The notes beneath the pieces were generated by a model. That model made no database searches. It saw nothing but the letters and a program-made list of their open reading frames with translations, and was not told the origin of the DNA. From Sympetrum striolatum (lineage: Eukaryota > Arthropoda > Insecta > Odonata > Libellulidae), in assembly GCA_947579665.1 (NCBI GenBank), contig OX388349.1, positions 76,326,841 through 76,390,840 on the forward strand: a stretch of 64,000 bases of DNA, read 5' to 3'. The position numbers were made by a program, and so were the translations under genes. Each line of letters opens with the position of its first letter. Position 1 is the first letter of the stretch. Of this stretch, positions 58,195 to 64,000 are shown one piece after another.

Positions 58195-61100
58195 TTACTT
58201 AAATCAGAATAAAAAATAGTAATCAGGTTAGACGGGACTGTGCTCGGTTTAATCAGTAGAACTATAGTTTTGTTATTTCAATTCCCTTTCCGAGTTGTTT
58301 ACCTTTCAAACGATAGAATTTGGTTTTGCACTAAAGGTACTCGTGGTCTTGAGATTTAAGTGTCAGCGTATAACTGAAGGAACTGTGAAGGCTGTTTTAT
58401 TATATTCCCATCTACAGCTGTCTCTACGTTGCTTTCCTTTCAGAAAACAAGCATATATTGGTTTCAAATAAAGCAGGCCATTATTTTCAACTCAATCCCA
58501 TCCAAGTTCGTAATATTACATTCTAAAGTTAGCTTGAAAGTATAACTTGTGAAACTTAAAATGTTTAACTTACTATGCGTTGCACTTTGATGAAATGAAA
58601 AGGAAAATTTTGCTAAAGTAGTCACCGTTGCAAATATTACGCACTACATTTGCCTTCCAAAATATTCATGAGATTTTGGAAAGGGAGGAGTAGATGAAAA
58701 GTCGTCTGTCGTGCACGATCCGCTTTTAGAGATAACCATAAAAATCGTCCGCCATTTTCATATTTTACTCGAACGTCGCTGTCTTCGAAATGTAGAAAGC
58801 CCCCTTCTGGTGCACAATACGAGGGCAATGGACGATATTTTCTCCGCTGTTTTCAGCATCCTCCGATGGACCAGCAAAACGCTGCTTGGGATGCGACGAA
58901 GGCGCGACAAACAAAAGGATTTCTTATCTGCGCCCTCTTATCTGGGGATTCATCGAATTGGCGCGGACATCGTGTAAATCTGGAATAAGTGGAGAAAGGG
59001 ATTGTAAAAAGCAACAATAGCTTGACCACACCCATTCGCTCGGCCAACCCTTATCCTGGGAACCCTTCCTCAGACCACGTCTCCTTCGCATCAATCTTGC
59101 CTCCCCTCTTATCTCTTCTTATTTCTGCCAATCTCCGTTTCATATGATACTTTTTCTGCTCAGACTCAATGAAATTCGGAAAATTTACTGCGATGGACGA
59201 TTTCTTCTTTTTTTTGCTATTTCCAAAGGGGAATCTTTTCGAAATGCGTGCGGCTTTTTATCGAGCAGAGAGTGTCCGCGTTACAAAAAAATTAAGATGA
59301 GTTTGTATTGGGTTAGAAAAATACTTGTACATCTGTTCGCAGTAATAATAATCTAAGTTAGACGTACTAAATCTCGAGCAGGAATACAAAATATAAGACA
59401 TTAGCAACGATTTAAATCGGCTTTTAAGATGAAAAATGGCAAAACATTTTTATTTTACCACGCCAAGAAGTAGGAGTATCATCAATGGCAATATTTTTTT
59501 GCATCGACATACCATATTTTCTAATTGAATTATTTACAAATAAAATGTTTTTATCATAAATGCCTTTCGACTATCAACTAAATATAGTTAGGATTTAGTT
59601 GATTCATATAAATATATATCAGCTAAATCAAATTTAAAATAGACTTAAATACTAAGGCAGTCTTTTGTTGGGACACCTTCATTATCATTCTATGTTGCCA
59701 TTAAATCCATTTCTTTAGACGGTAAATTGCTGTAAGAGCAAAGTAAATGTAACTTTATCTGAGGTTTCTATATACTTTCACTATTCATTCAACGACTACA
59801 TAAAGAAATTCAAGGAGATAATCTTCATAGAGCCACCACTCCTGTTTAGTATAAAAATAAACGTGTATGTTTATATAAGGTATAAACATATTTGTCTTGA
59901 AACACTTACCAAATAACCGTATGATCCAGTTTAATAATCCAAATCTACACAATCCATCCTTGCTTAAAAAAATAATGGTTAAAAGTAGTTTAATATTCGG
60001 AAGACTATAAATAATAAACAACAGAAAAATTTTCCGAAATAATATTAATTGGTATTTTTTGTTGTTTGTTAATTTCCTCCATATTTATGAGTCCCTCGTA
60101 TAGTCCTGCTTACTTACTCCCGTGTTGCTGACAAAACACTAACGTTTGTTGACTTCCTGAAAATCTTTTGTGCTCGCGTTATCCGAGTTCAAGATCCGGA
60201 ATCAAAATACGAACTCGAAACTGGAATGAAAAAATCTCAGCAATTCCGCTACAATATCCGATTTTGCCTGAAATGCGAATCCCCGAACATCTGCTTCCGA
60301 AATCTGAAAATTGGAACACCTCGGAAATCTGACGCCAATATTGCTCACCAAATCTACTCTTTTTCTATTCCAAACTGTTCTATTTTCGCTGCATCTGAAG
60401 ATACTGGTATGGCGTGATAACAGATGCTAGACTGAGGAAAATGAAGTAAAGTAGTAGTGCTATTGATGCCATTCGCCATTAGAGAATTTTATTTAGAAAA
60501 AAGTGGACGCTCTGAGTTCCCCCATTTTTTTATTTTTACCCGATTAATTGCTGTGTGGTCTGTATTGCGACAAGCTGTATTATTTTTAACATAACCTCAA
60601 TTATCCTAAGGAAGGAAACTGATATTCGTTTCCATTTATGGTTGCTCAGTATCATAGTTTGAAAGCAATATCTAAAATGAATGAATACGGAAATTTTCCT
60701 GGTCACTTTAAAAAATAAAGAATAGATTCTGTTGTTAGTCTAGCGTGTTTTAAAATACGTTGAATAGACATGTATGCTGTTGCCTTTCCCGCAAAATATT
60801 GTAAACGCAATGAAACTAGATTTATTTCCTTTGCCTCTTGCGTATTTTGTTTATAATATTAATTATTGCTTATTTTATAGGTTCAAGCTACTGTGTGTGC
60901 CTCATTTTAATGAAATTACATGAAATGTGTTTAACTCTAACTTCCTTTCATCTTTTATAGAAATTCGTTTTATTTGAATCTTACTTGCAATCATTCGTCA
61001 AGTTATTCATAAAAAATAGCAAAACTTAGTAACTTTAGTTTTCCTACTAGTATAGGGTACTTGTATTGAGTTAGGAGTGGATAATTTGATAAAATTTTAT

Positions 61101-63450
61101 TTTTATGGCTAGAATAGCTTCAAGCCTACCTCTCCCATTAAACCCTTCACTAGAAAAACAATTTTCTTATTTTTTTAATCTTTATTTGACTTTATTTTCC
61201 ATTACGTTGCATAGTTCCTTGATGACAAAATTTCAATATATTTCTTTGGCTTAGACAATCACTAGGAGATATCCAATCTCAGTGAGTCTGTTTGAAATTC
61301 TATAAGATTTAAAGACCAAAGAATAAATATAACGTTATTTATTTCTGTTGCGAAGTAGCAGTCTTCATTATAATTAACACTTTTCTTTCTATAACTATTT
61401 TTGGCCACTAAAACCAGCTCAAATTGTAAATGGTCCGTACTTAACGAAGATTAAATATTAACTGATAAGGATGAAAGCGTACGTTTTCCCTGCAAAAGAA
61501 TAATAGCTATAAAACTCATATCTCGAGAGCTTGAAATCTGGCGTTGGAGCGACCATTGCTTCGTTAAGAGGAAACAATGGCATTTGGCCCCAGAAACATC
61601 TGATAACTTCACCGGATATTCGTACTTGTACACCGCAATAACCACTCGCTAAATCTAGAAACGATGAATTAACAGTGGATAATCTCCGCATAAAAATGCT
61701 TATCTCGCTCACATAATGGGCTCTTTTTTTAAGGGTCTCTTTCCTCTCCCTTTGTTTCTTTTCCCTTGCCGTCATCGAGTCCTGATTGAACCCTGAGATA
61801 GTGCCCTCAATCTTCGGCCCCCTCTTCGCGTGTTATCTACGCATTAGGCGAGAAAGTATCCTCCGGAGCGCGCCTCCAAAGATACCACGCAGAATAAACG
61901 GCCTTCGGAGCCTCTAAATCTCGAGCAAATTTTCACTTTCTTCCTCTTCGTCGATAAAGCAGGATTCATAAAATTTTAAATTCCCTTCCCGAAGCAGCAC
62001 TGCCTATCACGCCACGGTTATTCATGTTACACAATTTGCCTTCGACACAGGTCATGAGTTGGATTACTCGAGCGAAGTGTTACCTCAAGGATTCACGGTA
62101 ACCAAGTTCTCGAACTTCATGGGAATTCAGGGGCTGATTAAGCTTCGAGTCCTGATTCTTTTGGTTAAAAGGATCATAAAACGTACCCTCAGAGCGCCGT
62201 TTATAATCGTAATGGTAATTGTTATAAATGGCATACAATATTGCATATCAATAGTCATTTTTATGAACTTAGGTGAGAAAATTGTTCATTACCATTTCAT
62301 TATTTTACTAAATTTCCAAATGCATGATGTATACAACAAATATTTCGCCATTAGAATTTTTGTAGGAAGCAAAATATAATTCACTTCCATTAAAAAGAAA
62401 TATTTTCCACGATTTGAAAGATGGGCATAAATGGGTTACGACACTCCATTGATTCCAAATGAATCGTGAATATTCTTAAAAGGGAAAAACTACTGACAAA
62501 ACTGGAGATATAGTGAATTATTAATCATATTACGCTAAAATGAATTACATGTATTACTTACATTCTAAAGCCTGATCCCCACATATCAACTTTAGTGAAG
62601 CAATTGGATAAGTATACTTTAATGAATATATGAATATAAGAATAATCCTTATAATTTTATTCATTTACTTGTCAAATGTATTTGTTGGTCCTTTTCCAGT
62701 GCTAACAGAACAGTTAAGAAGGAAAGCGGTAAAGTATCAATCGTTAGAAGGAAGTTGCGCTCTGAAGAATAGCGGTTCACGGTTACAAGTGTCGTGACGA
62801 TAAAACTTTGTAATGAACACCCTGAATTAATTGCAGCGGGAATAAACAATCTATGATCAGTAATTCCTTTCCAAAGTGATGCAAGGTTGAAGGGGGCTCA
62901 TGGTCTCCGCTTTAAGCCCTTCCCGGCATTCAATTCCCTCGCCTCTTATCTCCTCCATAGATTTCACAGCGCTCTGCACTTTCCTCGGAAAACTCTTCAC
63001 CTTATTTCTGAGAAAAACTGAAGGAGTTTGTGGAAGATGGAAGAGAAAATGGAGCCCAAGGAGTGCATCTCCATCGATGTTTACTTTTGATACACATTCG
63101 AATTGCTTTCGCCCCTCTTTCACCCGCAGTACTCCGCTGTAATTCACTGAGTGTTTCTCCTTTCATCACGTTCGACATAAGACGGGTCTTTTCTGGACGA
63201 ATACCGCGCCCGAACAACATAAATAGAGAAGACTCAGATACATATAAAATTAGAAATTAAATATAATTTTATCATATACTGATTTTGGCTCCAGCTACAG
63301 AAGCCCTGATCTTTATATATTATTGCAAGAAGCAATACAAACTTAATTTATGATTAAAGCTGAACAGATCATTTCATTTTATATTCACGGTACTCAGTTA
63401 ATGAGATTGGGATACTTTATCATTTAAAAACGTGTATCCGTTGCAGGAAT
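58195..63450. other. Non-coding region
   Basis: No gene could be supported. 58640-58980 and 61750-62180 are balanced-composition patches with several CpGs. Open frames there (88 and 106 codons) show no domain. 62880-63230 has overlapping frames on both strands, again without motif. A perfect 11-bp hairpin lies at 59573-59603. The remainder is AT-rich. Confidence 0.4.
59573..59603. repeat. Perfect 11-bp inverted repeat
   Basis: ATCAACTAAAT and ATTTAGTTGAT are separated by nine bases. A related word (CAGCTAAATCAAAT) follows at about 59630. It is too short for a pre-miRNA. Confidence 0.8.
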
Positions 63451-63454
63451 TTAA

Positions 63455-63520
63455 GGAAAAGTGTTGGTTAGGCTGCCTATTTCCTCCTGAGGACTCTTGA
63501 GTTGATTCAAATCCTTGCTT
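63455..63520 (+). mobile_element. Possible tRNA-derived SINE head
   Basis: GTGTTGGTTAGGCTGCC resembles an A-box and GAGTTGATTCAAATCC a B-box, with TTTCCTCCTGAGGA between them as a decayed anticodon arm. The spacing fits a tRNA-like promoter, but pairing is poor. Confidence 0.3.
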
Positions 63521-63524
63521 CGTC

Positions 63525-64000
63525 TACCTCTCTTTCGTAATTTCTTGTTTATTAGTTTCCTCGTTATATCTTTCCTTCCGTATCTACTCCTCTTCCCCCA
63601 CTTCTCCAGTTACCCACTCAGACTTCCTCTCCTCCAAACGATTACCACTCTCTCAAGTCGTCCTTTCAAAGGTTTTCCTCAAAACGGTTTCATTGCTGCG
63701 CAAACACATCGAGAAGATCTTCCCTCAACATTATAAATTGCCTCGATGCAATTGGTCAAAGCAATTCATTTCCGATTATAATTTTATACCTTATACACGC
63801 ATTCCTCAGTTCCTCCCGATCATAAGTATTCGAAACTTTTCTTCTGAAGAGAAGAACTTTTCTTTGCAGCCGAATCCTCAAGTTTGATGTAATTTTGGAA
63901 ATGCTGTTTCTTGAAAATAGTTCGTACTGCCGAGAAATACCTTTCCGGCTTATTTGAAAGCAGAAAACTTACCCTTTTCGATCCGCTTAAAGTGATGTTT
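63525..64000. other. Pyrimidine-rich then AT-rich end of window
   Basis: 63520-63680 is T/C-rich on the + strand like the islands at 18-33 kb. Nothing else could be supported to the end of the window. Confidence 0.45.

Noticed and set aside
61451..61775. 105-codon minus-strand frame
   Set aside because: An overlapping frame on the same strand and no recognisable domain. The N-terminal Lys/Glu/Arg richness is compositional.
1..64000. CRISPR array, prophage, operon or other bacterial system
   Set aside because: No regularly spaced repeats, no dense coding and no bacterial gene families. The transposons and SINEs are eukaryotic.

Overview
The window reads as nuclear DNA from an animal, most likely an arthropod and probably an insect. 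It is AT-rich, it has no long open reading frame, and no bacterial operon, rRNA, true tRNA or CRISPR array is visible. The recognisable sequences are fragments of eukaryotic transposable elements: a decayed Tc1/mariner-type transposase, the 3' end of a non-LTR retrotransposon, several short terminal-inverted-repeat (TIR) elements, tRNA-derived SINEs and one three-copy dispersed family. No host protein-coding gene can be supported. The 64 kb therefore looks like an intergenic desert or the inside of a very large intron. The longest reading frame without a stop (165 codons) lies in a pyrimidine-rich tract and is explained by composition.

Layout. 0-6 kb: a 535-bp MITE with TIRs (2337-2871), a strong pre-miRNA-like hairpin (4512-4610) and a short hAT-like MITE (4965-5181). 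6-16 kb: AT-rich non-coding DNA with a few purine-rich stretches. 16-34 kb: a region full of polypyrimidine islands on the + strand and two purine islands, with tRNA-derived SINE fragments at 15.96-16.08, 22.3 and 25.98-26.3 kb, a weak immunoglobulin-like exon candidate on the minus strand near 30.5 kb, and a 558-bp Tc1/mariner remnant at 31476-32033. 33.8-36 kb: the first copy of the dispersed family and a LINE 3' fragment. 36-54 kb: stretches of balanced composition, rich in TAAT and CpG motifs, that look like cis-regulatory DNA (notably 44.16-44.48 and 51.0-51.6 kb), an inverted copy of the dispersed family with a (CA)n tract, a G-rich 15-bp minisatellite, and a SINE at 50.56 kb. 54-64 kb: a G-rich block facing a C-rich block (55.1 and 55.4 kb), a 499-bp TIR element (56152-56650), a SINE-bearing insertion flanked by a perfect 13-bp target-site duplication (57523-57719) and a third, internally deleted copy of the dispersed family.

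No new multi-gene system was found. The observations most worth a check are the 4.5 kb hairpin, the modular palindromic ends of the 2.3-2.9 kb MITE, the 13-bp duplication that encloses extra upstream DNA together with a SINE head, the three-copy family whose internal microsatellite differs between copies, the opposed G/C-rich blocks, and the candidate regulatory islands.
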